Source: an uncultured Allofournierella sp.
Lineage (GTDB): Bacteria > Bacillota > Clostridia > Oscillospirales > Ruminococcaceae
Length of the DNA: 64,000 bases
NCBI GenBank assembly: GCA_944382705.1
Contig: CALWNE010000048.1
Coordinates: forward strand, 1 to 64,000
Reading direction: 5' to 3'
Shown piece after piece: positions 25,138 through 32,582 of this stretch (the first letter of the stretch is position 1; each line of letters begins with the position of its first letter). The position numbers and the translations under genes are program-made. A model generated the notes under the pieces. The model worked only from the letters and a program-made list of their open reading frames with translations, did not search any database and was not told the DNA's origin.

Positions 25138-26577
25138 ATGCCTGCAACAACGCTTGACCGCACCCCACTTTCAACAAAATTCCGTCGCCTGCTGCAAGGC
25201 GGCCCTTCGAGGGCGGAATACCTGATTTTTGGCGGCCTTACTGCACTGTTCTGGCTGCTGTTTGCCCACCCCGACCTTGTGGAAACTGCCCGTCACGGCT
25301 ACATCCTGATTCGCAGTACACTGGATGGTAATTTTTTAGGATTTTTTGAGGATACATTTCAGCGCACTTATGGGTATGTATACACCAATGCAGCCCATTA
25401 TAATATTCTGATGTATGTTTTATATGCCGTCTGGCAGCTGCCCCTGTATCTTTTGGAACAGCTGTTTGGCTTTGCCTGCTCCGACCTGGTGCTTACGCTG
25501 TGGTGCAAAGCCATTGGCATTGGCTTTTACCTTGGCTGCGGCTTTGTGCTGCGCCGCCTGGCCCAGCTGGCAGGCTGTGAACCAGCCACCAGCCAGTGGG
25601 TACCCCTGCTGTTCTGGCTTAACCCCATCAGCTTTTTTACCACGGTCATCATGGGCCAGTACGATAGCATCTGTCTGTTCTTTTTGCTGCTTTCTCTGGT
25701 ATTCTATCTGCAAAACAGGCTCACCGCCTTTTCCCTGATGATGGGCGTGGGCATGGTATTCAAGTTTTTCCCCCTGTTTGTGCTGGTTCCCCTGTTGCTT
25801 CTGGCCGAAAAGCGACCCCTTCGCCTTGTGTGGCACGGCATTTGCAGCCTGTGGCTCTACCTGCCCACCACCTTGCTGTTTTTGGGGCATACCGGGGATG
25901 CCGCTGTGTTCAACGATTTGATGATACAGCGGCTGTTTGCCCAGATTTTTGCCGGCGGCGTAATGGATGCTTCCCAGTTTGGGCTGTGGATGGTGGTGCT
26001 GTGCGCCGCCGCTTACCTGTACCAGCCAAAGGGTGCTCAGCAGCATACCCAGGCTGCCCTATACGGCGCACTGGCTGCCTTTTGCCTGTTGTTCCTGTTT
26101 GTGTACTGGCATCCGCAGTGGCTGATTCTGCTGGTGCCTTTTGCTCTGCTTACCACCCTTATGCTGCCCAACAAGGCCCCCTTTGTGTGGCTGCATCTGG
26201 TGTTCTGTGCAGGGTTCTTTCTGGTTATGGCCCAGCTGTTTCCCGCTGCACTGGAAGGCAATCTGCTGGATTTTGGGCTGTCCAAGCTGTTTACCGGCCT
26301 TTCCTATTCTGCTGTGCCTTCCCCCCGTTTCAACGGCTTTTATTTTGGGCTGATTCCTTACCTCACACAGCTGGCCCCGGTTCTGTTTTACGGGCCGCTG
26401 TTCTGTGAATTGATCTTTAAGCTGCCCCTGGGCTCCGCTGCCTTGGCCCAGCGGATGGGCGGTGCTCCCCTGCCGTTCAGTCACCGGCTGGCAGCCTGGG
26501 GCAGCTTTGCCGCCCTGGTGGGTATCTGGCTGGTTCCCACCCTGTTCAGCTATTGCAAGACCTTTGGCTTTTTATAA
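25138..26577 (+). CDS. Polytopic GT-C-like glycosyltransferase
   Basis: The 479-residue protein has roughly ten to twelve hydrophobic segments and the motif VIMGQYDSICLFFLLLSLVF (~165-185). This recalls the GQ(F/Y)D loop of lipid-sugar dependent mannosyltransferases of the GT-C fold (PIG-M/Gpi18-like). Such enzymes transfer sugar from a polyprenyl-phosphate donor outside the membrane. An early acidic segment (LFAHPDLVETARHGY, ~45) may hold the first-loop Asp. ATG 25138 is chosen because GGGAGGT precedes it. Substrate is unknown; neighbours suggest modification of a surface lipoprotein or glycolipid. The GT-C assignment needs a structural comparison. Confidence 0.6.
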   Translation: MPATTLDRTPLSTKFRRLLQGGPSRAEYLIFGGLTALFWLLFAHPDLVETARHGYILIRSTLDGNFLGFFEDTFQRTYGYVYTNAAHYNILMYVLYAVWQLPLYLLEQLFGFACSDLVLTLWCKAIGIGFYLGCGFVLRRLAQLAGCEPATSQWVPLLFWLNPISFFTTVIMGQYDSICLFFLLLSLVFYLQNRLTAFSLMMGVGMVFKFFPLFVLVPLLLLAEKRPLRLVWHGICSLWLYLPTTLLFLGHTGDAAVFNDLMIQRLFAQIFAGGVMDASQFGLWMVVLCAAAYLYQPKGAQQHTQAALYGALAAFCLLFLFVYWHPQWLILLVPFALLTTLMLPNKAPFVWLHLVFCAGFFLVMAQLFPAALEGNLLDFGLSKLFTGLSYSAVPSPRFNGFYFGLIPYLTQLAPVLFYGPLFCELIFKLPLGSAALAQRMGGAPLPFSHRLAAWGSFAALVGIWLVPTLFSYCKTFGFL

Positions 26578-26603
26578 TCCTATTATTTTAAAGGAGCTTT
26601 GTT

Positions 26604-27716
26604 ATGGCAAAACGCATTTGCGCCGCCTTTTTGGCCCTCTGCCTTGGCCTTACCCTGGCAGGCTGCGGGTCTTTGGGGCCCTCTGGTTCCACCTCCACGG
26701 CAGAAGACCCTTCCATGGCAGGATGGCAAAAATTCACTGCCACCTGGTTTGATGTGTTTGATACCGTTACCAATGTGGTGGGCTACGCCCCCAGTCAGGA
26801 GGAGTGGGACAACCAGATGCAGGCCCTTCACCAGGACCTGCAAACCTACCATAATTACTACGATATCTATTACTCCCACGAAGGCATTACCAACCTGCGG
26901 GATGTAAACCAGCTGGCAGGCCAGAGCCCGGTAAAGGTGGATGCCCCCATCATGGACCTGCTGCTGGAAGCCAAGGAGCTGTACCAGATGACCCAGGGCA
27001 AGCTGAACATCACCTTGGGCACCGTGCTTACCATCTGGCACGATTACCGGGAAGCCGGCCTGGAAGACCCGGACAATGCCGCTCTGCCCCCCATGGAGGA
27101 TTTGCAGCAGGCCGCCCAGCACTGCCATATTGAGGATTTGGTGCTGGACCAGGAGGCCGGTACAGTTTACTTTGCCGACCCGGAGATGCAGCTGGATGTG
27201 GGCAGCGTGGGCAAGGGTTATGCGGTGGAACAGGTGGCCCTTGCCGCCCAGGCCCGGGGCCTGCAAAGTGCCCTCATCAGTGTGGGGGGCAACCTGCGCT
27301 CCATTGGGCACAAGCCGGATGGCAGCCTGTGGACCGGCGGCGTGCAGGACCCCTGGGCCTCGGTGGGGCAGTCCATGAATACTGCCCCCTATCTGGCGGC
27401 GGTGCAGCTGGAAAATCAGTCCCTGGTTATCAGCGGCGATTACCAGCGGTTCTACACCGTGGACGGCAAACGGTACCATCATCTCATTGACCCGGACACC
27501 CTCATGCCCGCAGACCTGTTTTCGGCGGTGGCGGTGCTCTGTGCCGATTCCGGCCTGGCAGACTGCCTGACCACCGGCCTGTTCTGCCTTTCGCTGGAGG
27601 AAGGCCAGGCCATGGTGGAATCCATGGAAGGGGTAGAGGCCATGTGGATGCTGCCGGACGGTACGATTGTATATTCCTCCGGGTTTGAATCCCATGTAAA
27701 GCCCCAGCAAAGCTAA
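26604..27716 (+). CDS. apbE: FAD:protein FMN transferase, lipoprotein form
   Basis: The 370-residue ApbE begins with a lipoprotein signal (LALCLGLTLAGC). It continues with the ApbE core: FDTVTNVVGY (~50), LDVGSVGKGYAVEQVA (~195-210), ALISVGGNLRSIG (~222), RYHHLIDPDTLMPA (~291) and the metal-binding end of the fold (VAVLCADSGLADCLTTGLF). It attaches FMN from FAD to a Thr/Ser in secreted or membrane proteins. AAAGGAG precedes ATG 26604. Targets such as RnfG or FMN-binding lipoproteins are not encoded adjacent, except possibly the repeat lipoprotein two genes upstream. Confidence 0.92.
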   Translation: MAKRICAAFLALCLGLTLAGCGSLGPSGSTSTAEDPSMAGWQKFTATWFDVFDTVTNVVGYAPSQEEWDNQMQALHQDLQTYHNYYDIYYSHEGITNLRDVNQLAGQSPVKVDAPIMDLLLEAKELYQMTQGKLNITLGTVLTIWHDYREAGLEDPDNAALPPMEDLQQAAQHCHIEDLVLDQEAGTVYFADPEMQLDVGSVGKGYAVEQVALAAQARGLQSALISVGGNLRSIGHKPDGSLWTGGVQDPWASVGQSMNTAPYLAAVQLENQSLVISGDYQRFYTVDGKRYHHLIDPDTLMPADLFSAVAVLCADSGLADCLTTGLFCLSLEEGQAMVESMEGVEAMWMLPDGTIVYSSGFESHVKPQQS

Positions 27717-27730
27717 CGCTCCTGTATATG

Positions 27731-27777
27731 AAAAAGCACCTCTGCCCGGCATAAGCCGTTGACAGAGGTGCTTTTTG
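27731..27777. terminator. Bidirectional terminator between apbE and the Trp importer
   Basis: AAAAAGCACCTCTG (27731-27744) pairs with CAGAGGTGCTTTTT (27763-27776); A-run and T-run on the two sides serve both convergent operons. Confidence 0.9.
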
Positions 27778-27784
27778 TGTTGTT

Positions 27785-28576
27785 TCAGGCAAGAAGCATC
27801 CGGTCCTGGGTCAATTCTGTGCCGGATTTCTGGCGGAATTGCTGGGCCAGCTCCTGCACCGTCATGGCGGCCCGGCTTTGCCCTTGCAAATCCAGCACAA
27901 TACGGCCCTGGTCCATCATCAGGGTACGGCTGCCCACCTTGAGGGCCGTGTGCATATCGTGGGTAATCATCAGGCAGGTAATGTTATGCTGCTCCACCAA
28001 TCGGCAGGTTAGCTCCAGCACCTGCTGGGCTGCGGCAGGGTCCAGGGCGGCGGTGTGTTCGTCCAGCAGCAAAAGCCGGGGCGGCACCAAGGTAGCCATC
28101 AGCAGGGTGAGAGCCTGCCTCTGCCCGCCGCTGAGCAGCCCCACCGGCTGGTGCATCCGTTCCTCCAGGCCCATATCCAGCTGGGCCACCGCTTTGCGCA
28201 GCTCCTGGCTGATGACCTTGGGAGGCATGGACCACAGGCTGCCCCGGCTGCGATGAAGGGCTAGCCGGAGGTTTTCTTCCACTGTAAGGTGAGGAGCCGT
28301 GCCCTTGAGCGGGTCCTGAAACAACCGGCCAATTTGGCGGCTGCGCCGGTGCTCCGGCAGGAGCGTAATGTCCTTGCCATCCAGCAGAATGCGCCCTCCA
28401 TCGGGATAAAATGCGCCGGAAATGGCCGCCATCAAGGTGCTTTTGCCCGCTCCGTTGGAGCCGACCACCACCGCAAACTCCCCCTCTTCCAGGTGAAGGC
28501 TCAAATCCTTGAGCACCTGCTTTTGGGTGGGCGTGCCGGGCTGAAAGGTATGGGTTAAGGCTTGTAGGGTCAGCAT
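27785..28576 (-). CDS. trpZ: ABC importer ATPase, TrpZ type
   Basis: The 263-residue ATPase shows Walker A (GSNGAGKST), signature LSGGQRQALTL, Walker B (LLLLDEHTAALDP) and switch His (CLMITHDMH). It belongs to the ATPases paired with PF04392-type binding proteins and single-gene branched permeases. It overlaps the permease gene by 7 nt. The Trp T-box upstream of the operon makes tryptophan the likely cargo; the protein sequence alone would not tell. It energises import from the cytoplasmic face. Confidence 0.85.
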   Translation of the reverse strand: MLTLQALTHTFQPGTPTQKQVLKDLSLHLEEGEFAVVVGSNGAGKSTLMAAISGAFYPDGGRILLDGKDITLLPEHRRSRQIGRLFQDPLKGTAPHLTVEENLRLALHRSRGSLWSMPPKVISQELRKAVAQLDMGLEERMHQPVGLLSGGQRQALTLLMATLVPPRLLLLDEHTAALDPAAAQQVLELTCRLVEQHNITCLMITHDMHTALKVGSRTLMMDQGRIVLDLQGQSRAAMTVQELAQQFRQKSGTELTQDRMLLA

Positions 28577-29478
28577 GGGGTATCTCCTTTCCGTGCCGCT
28601 GCTCGGCGGCGCTGCAAATTTACCTTGCGCACAAGGGCAGGCCAGCCAATGACCACCGCTACAATGATGGCGCTAATCAGTTTCAGGTTGGCCGGGCTGG
28701 CACTGGCCCGCAGGGCCAGTGCCATAAGCAGCCGGTAGGCCACTGCGCCCAGCAAGGCGGCAGCCACGCCCCGCACTACGCCGCCCCGGCCCACCAGCAC
28801 CTCGCCCAGCATCAGGCTGGCAAGGCCGATGACCACCACGCCGGTGCCCAGGCTCAGGCTGCTGGACTGCTGATACTGGGCCAGCACAGCCCCCGCCAGG
28901 GCCGTGCAGCCGTTGGCCAGTGCTAAACCCAGTACCACAAGGCCTGCGGGGTTGAGGGCACAGGCCCGCACCATAGCCCGGTTATCTCCGGCTGCTCGCA
29001 GGGCAAGCCCCAGCCGGGTTTTTAAAAACAAGGCCAGCAAAACCGCCGCTCCTATGGTAAGCAGCGCAGCCATGGCCAGTGCGCCAGCTCCTTGGCCCAG
29101 CAGTACCTGGACCTTGGTGAACACGGTATCCACCCAGAGCAGGGGCAGGTCGGCCCGGCCGCCCATCACCCACAGGTTGATGGTGTACAGGCCGGTCATG
29201 GTGATAATGCCTGCCAGAATAGGCTGAACCTCCAGCTGGGTATGAAGGAGGGCCGTTACCAGACCGGCCAGCATTCCTGCCCCAAAGCCTGCCACAAGGC
29301 CCAGCAGCGGGTGCCCTGCCTGGGCACACACCGCCGAAACGCCGCACCCCAGCACAAAGCTGCCGTCGGTGGTCAAATCCGCCACATCCAGCACCCGGTA
29401 AGAAAGATAGAGTGCCAGCGCCACCAATCCGTAGATGAGGCCCTGTTCCAGCGCCCCCTGCAACATGAGAACACTCAT
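28570..29478 (-). CDS. trpY: ABC importer permease, TrpY type
   Basis: The 302-residue hydrophobic protein has about eight membrane segments and resembles the BPD_transp_2 (LivH-like) permeases: GLIYGLVALALYLSYRVLDVADLTTDGSF at its N-terminus holds the characteristic DLTTDG, with GDNRAMVRACALNP (~160) as the cytoplasmic coupling loop. One permease gene is present, so a homodimer is expected. Stop overlaps the ATPase start and 23 nt separate it from the binding protein, so all three are one operon. Confidence 0.85.
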   Translation of the reverse strand: MSVLMLQGALEQGLIYGLVALALYLSYRVLDVADLTTDGSFVLGCGVSAVCAQAGHPLLGLVAGFGAGMLAGLVTALLHTQLEVQPILAGIITMTGLYTINLWVMGGRADLPLLWVDTVFTKVQVLLGQGAGALAMAALLTIGAAVLLALFLKTRLGLALRAAGDNRAMVRACALNPAGLVVLGLALANGCTALAGAVLAQYQQSSSLSLGTGVVVIGLASLMLGEVLVGRGGVVRGVAAALLGAVAYRLLMALALRASASPANLKLISAIIVAVVIGWPALVRKVNLQRRRAAARKGDTPC

Positions 29479-29501
29479 TGTTTGCTGCTCCTTTCCCGGT
29501 G

Positions 29502-30506
29502 TTATTCTACCGTTACAAAACCATTTGCGTCCAAATCGAACACCTGAGGGTCAATGCCCAAGGCTTGGGCCGTGGTAACATTCACGGTGGTCACTCCACC
29601 CTCTGCCAACTGCACCGGCAGGCTGCCTGCATCGGCCCCTTCCAGCACCTGTTCCACCATCTGTGCTGTCAGCTCTCCCAGCTGGGTGTAGTTTACCCCG
29701 GTGGTGGCAAGGCCTCCATCCCGCACCATGCTGTCCGCTGCGGTGTACACCGGAACCCCTGCCTGAATGGCCTGCTGGGCAAGGGTACTCATGGCACTGG
29801 CCACCGTGTTGTCGATGGGTACAAACAGGGCTTCTGCCTTTTGGGCCAGCAAGTCCTGGGTTGCCATCTGCACCTCGCCAGGGTTTGTAACGGTGGAAAA
29901 CACCAGATTGATTCCCTTCGGGTCCGCCAGCTGCTTAAGCTGTTCCACCATGGCCACACTGTTGGGCTCGCTCAGGTTGTACACAACGCCCAGGGTTTTT
30001 AACTGGGGAGCCTGTGCCGCAATCAATGCCAGAATGCGGTTCAAATCAATTTGATCGGATACGCCGGTCATGTTGTTGCCCGGCTGCTCCATGGACTGGG
30101 CCAGCTGAGAGCCCACAGGGTCTGCTACGGCACTGTACACCAGGGGAATGCCGCTGCCCTGAACTGTGGCTGCCGCAATCAGCGCAGCGGGGGTTGCAAT
30201 GGGCACAATCATATCCACCTGTTGATCCAAAAACAGGGTGGTGCTGTCCCGCAGGGCAGCGGCATCCCCCTGGCCATTCTTTACAACAATCTTTACCGGG
30301 GTATTGGTTGCAAGGGCGTATTGCTCCAGCTCCTGCTGGATGGCCGTGCAGATTTCATCCAGGCTGGAATGGCTGGTGTACTGCAAAATGCCCACGGTGT
30401 ACCCTTCTTTGGCCTCACTTGCCGCCATGCTTTGTGCCGGTGCGGCACAGCCGGTGACCAACAGGCCAACGGCCAAGGCGAGGGCGGTAAAAACAGATGC
30501 TTTCAT
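29502..30506 (-). CDS. trpX: Tryptophan-type ABC substrate-binding lipoprotein, TrpX
   Basis: A 334-residue lipoprotein with lipobox LVTGC (Cys at residue 20), then an ABC_sub_bind (PF04392) domain: YTVGILQYTSHSSLDE (~35), QVDMIVPIATPAALIAA (~93), GIPLVYSAVADPVGS (~120) and TLGVVYNLSEPNSVAM (~165). GGAGG precedes ATG 30506. It is the first gene after the T-box leader, which carries a TGG (Trp) specifier, matching the trpXYZ transporters described in Firmicutes. Confidence 0.88.
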   Translation of the reverse strand: MKASVFTALALAVGLLVTGCAAPAQSMAASEAKEGYTVGILQYTSHSSLDEICTAIQQELEQYALATNTPVKIVVKNGQGDAAALRDSTTLFLDQQVDMIVPIATPAALIAAATVQGSGIPLVYSAVADPVGSQLAQSMEQPGNNMTGVSDQIDLNRILALIAAQAPQLKTLGVVYNLSEPNSVAMVEQLKQLADPKGINLVFSTVTNPGEVQMATQDLLAQKAEALFVPIDNTVASAMSTLAQQAIQAGVPVYTAADSMVRDGGLATTGVNYTQLGELTAQMVEQVLEGADAGSLPVQLAEGGVTTVNVTTAQALGIDPQVFDLDANGFVTVE

Positions 30507-30588
30507 GGTGGTTCCTCCTTTGTTGTGTTCAGGCTTGGTGTTCCCGGTGCTGGCCGGGATTGGATTTACTGCACAGCCCCGCAGACAA

Positions 30589-30940
30589 TAAAAAAAGACC
30601 TGCGCCTGCCCATGGCTATGCCATGAGCAAGGACAGGTCTTGAATCATTCAAAACTTGCGGTGCCACCTTGCTTGCCTGTGCCGCTCTTTGCCGCCTAAA
30701 ACAACAACGCTCCATCAGGCCACCTCAACGGGATGCCAACACACCCCTGCTCTGTAACGGGAGCTCCCGTTTTCGGCTACTGGGCCTTGGATATGCCGTT
30801 TGCCGAAACCCTCGGCGGTCCATTTACAGGCCTTTGCCCTTGTGCAAAAGCCCTCTGCTCCGCTTATCGCCGGGCTTTCAGCCTTGGCCCGGCTCTCTGT
30901 GGATGCGCTTGCAGCTTTATCTCCGCCTCATCGGTTTACC
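30589..30940 (-). ncRNA. T-box riboswitch, Trp specifier (TGG)
   Basis: Minus-strand leader. The highly conserved T-box core AAGGTGGCACCGC is at 30658-30670. It is followed by an intrinsic terminator (AAGACCTG with CAGGTCTT, then TTTTTTT, 30589-30641). Upstream, stem I has GGCGG (5' base), AGAGAG, a GCCGGGC/GCCCGGC apical helix, and the 3' strand TAAATGGACCGCC. That places TGG (30820-30822) in the specifier position just before the closing CCGCC. Uncharged tRNA-Trp should stabilise the antiterminator and turn on the importer. Confidence 0.9.
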
Positions 30941-30942
30941 CT

Positions 30943-30971
30943 ATTAAAGCACGGGCCAGCAGCTTTGTCAA
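30943..30971 (-). promoter_or_regulatory. Promoter of the T-box/trpXYZ operon
   Basis: Minus strand TTGACA (30966-30971), 17-nt spacer, TTTAAT (30943-30948), placed just upstream of the T-box stem I. Confidence 0.8.
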
Positions 30972-31054
30972 TGCCTTTTAGCAAATCTATCGCAAAATTA
31001 AAATAGTTCTGTGAATTTTTTAGGGAATCACTGGTTCTGTCACCTTATCTGGTG

Positions 31055-31060
31055 TATAAT
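31055..31060 (+). promoter_or_regulatory. Probable -10 element of the trigger-factor-like gene
   Basis: TATAAT at 31055-31060; the -35 region (TGGTTC, 17 nt upstream) is weak. It is about 120 nt before the TTG start. Confidence 0.5.
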
Positions 31061-31180
31061 AAGCATTGTTTGTTCGGCTGTTCGGCCCCCTGCGGCTCCT
31101 TTTTGTGAGCCCCTGGGCAGAACGAGCTGTACCAAAGCAGGCTTTTGGCCTGCGTTTGAAGGAATAGGAGGAACATTCTT

Positions 31181-32338
31181 TTGAAGAAATTCATCATTCG
31201 CCTGGCTGCCTTCATGCTGGTAGCCGCCATGACCGCCAGCTTTGCTGCCTGCGGCAACAGCAACAGCGATTCCACTTCCGGTGCAGACAGCACCAGCACC
31301 TCTACCTCTGGCGAAACCGCCCAGATGGTGGATATCCCTTACAGCAAGGGCCTGTCTGAGGATGGCCTGTGGGAAGGCATTAACATGGCTGACTATGTTA
31401 CCCTGCCCGAGTACAAAAATCTCACCGTGCCCGCTGCGGATGTAACCCCCACCGAGGAGGACATCGAGAGCGTGCGCCAGAACCTGCTGTCCGGCTTTGG
31501 TGAAGCCACCCAGATTACCGACCGGGCCGTAGAAGACGGCGATTTGGTAAACATCGACTATGTGGGCACCGTGGACGGTGTGGAGTTTACCGGCGGCAAC
31601 ACCCAGGGCAACGGCACCACCGTGACCGCTGGCTCCACTGCCTATGTGGACGACTTCCTGACCCAGATTATCGGCCATAAGCCCGGCGAGACCATGGATG
31701 TGGTGGTTACCTTCCCCGAAGATTACAACGACTCCACCGATGCCGACGGCAACACCGTTGTGCTGGCCGGTAAGGAAGCTGTATTCAAGACCACCATCAA
31801 CTACATCGAGGGTGAGACCGTTTACCCCGATTTTGACGATGCTTTTGTAACCGAAAACCTGAAGGAAAGCTATGGCTGGACCACCGCCGAAGAGGCCAAC
31901 CAGGGCATTGCTCAGCAGCTGCAGGATTACAACAAGTACCAGTACCTGGTGGACTACCTGCTGGAGAACTCCACTGTGACCGAAATCCCCGAAACCATGA
32001 TGAGCATCATGCTGGAGCAGGAGGAAGCCAACCTGAACAATGTGGCTGCCTCCAATGGCATGACTGTGGACTATATCCTGATGTTCTACGGCTACGAAAG
32101 CCTGGACGCCTTCCGTGAGGATTTCAAGACCTCCAGCGCAGACCAGATTAAGCTCCAGATGATTTACCAGCTGATTGGCGAGAAGGAAAGCCTGATTCCT
32201 TCTGACGAGACCCTGAAAACCGAACTGGGCGACAGCTACGACAGCTCCATCGAAACCTACGGCAGCCCCTATATGCACCGCCAGCTTCTCATGAGCAATG
32301 TAACCAACTTCCTGATGGACAACAACGCCATCGGCTAA
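31181..32338 (+). CDS. Trigger-factor-like FKBP peptidyl-prolyl isomerase lipoprotein
   Basis: The 385-residue lipoprotein (signal ending SFAAC, Cys at residue 23) has a Ser/Thr linker and then a trigger-factor arrangement without the ribosome-binding domain. An FKBP-type domain (~115-210, DGDLVNIDYVGTVDGVEFTGG region) is followed by a helical chaperone-like domain (~215-385). Such extracellular versions probably help secreted proteins fold or insert, in the way PrsA does (inference). The start is TTG 31181, nine nt after AGGAGG. It is monocistronic between a promoter and a terminator. Real trigger factor (tig) would lack the signal peptide. Confidence 0.85.
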   Translation: MKKFIIRLAAFMLVAAMTASFAACGNSNSDSTSGADSTSTSTSGETAQMVDIPYSKGLSEDGLWEGINMADYVTLPEYKNLTVPAADVTPTEEDIESVRQNLLSGFGEATQITDRAVEDGDLVNIDYVGTVDGVEFTGGNTQGNGTTVTAGSTAYVDDFLTQIIGHKPGETMDVVVTFPEDYNDSTDADGNTVVLAGKEAVFKTTINYIEGETVYPDFDDAFVTENLKESYGWTTAEEANQGIAQQLQDYNKYQYLVDYLLENSTVTEIPETMMSIMLEQEEANLNNVAASNGMTVDYILMFYGYESLDAFREDFKTSSADQIKLQMIYQLIGEKESLIPSDETLKTELGDSYDSSIETYGSPYMHRQLLMSNVTNFLMDNNAIG

Positions 32339-32362
32339 GCTTCCCGCTTGCAGCAGCCCTGC

Positions 32363-32404
32363 AAAGGCCTGTACTCTTGCCCAAGAGTACAGGCCTTTTT
32401 TTGT
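32363..32404 (+). terminator. Terminator after the trigger-factor-like gene
   Basis: AAAGGCCTGTACTCTT pairs with AAGAGTACAGGCCTTT, then a run of T. Perfect stem of about 16 bp. Confidence 0.92.
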
Positions 32405-32483
32405 GAATTCTGCCTCTTGCTTTTAACCGTTTTGTCAATCTAATACTCTGTCAAGGACAAAAAAGCAAATTTTGTAGATAAAA

Positions 32484-32512
32484 TTGAAAACCTTAACGCA
32501 TCATGTTATAAT
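32484..32512 (+). promoter_or_regulatory. glmS promoter
   Basis: TTGAAA (32484-32489), 17-nt spacer, TATAAT (32507-32512). The untranslated region of about 64 nt is too short for a glmS ribozyme. Confidence 0.85.
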
Positions 32513-32582
32513 AGGCAACAGATTTTTGTTTTGTATTACCATCCACAAAATTTATCCGTTTATTTACAGGAGGTTTCTGCCT

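Noticed and set aside
32513..32582. Possible glmS ribozyme upstream of glmS
   Set aside because: The promoter leaves only about 64 nt of leader, far shorter than the ribozyme, and its conserved core is not seen.
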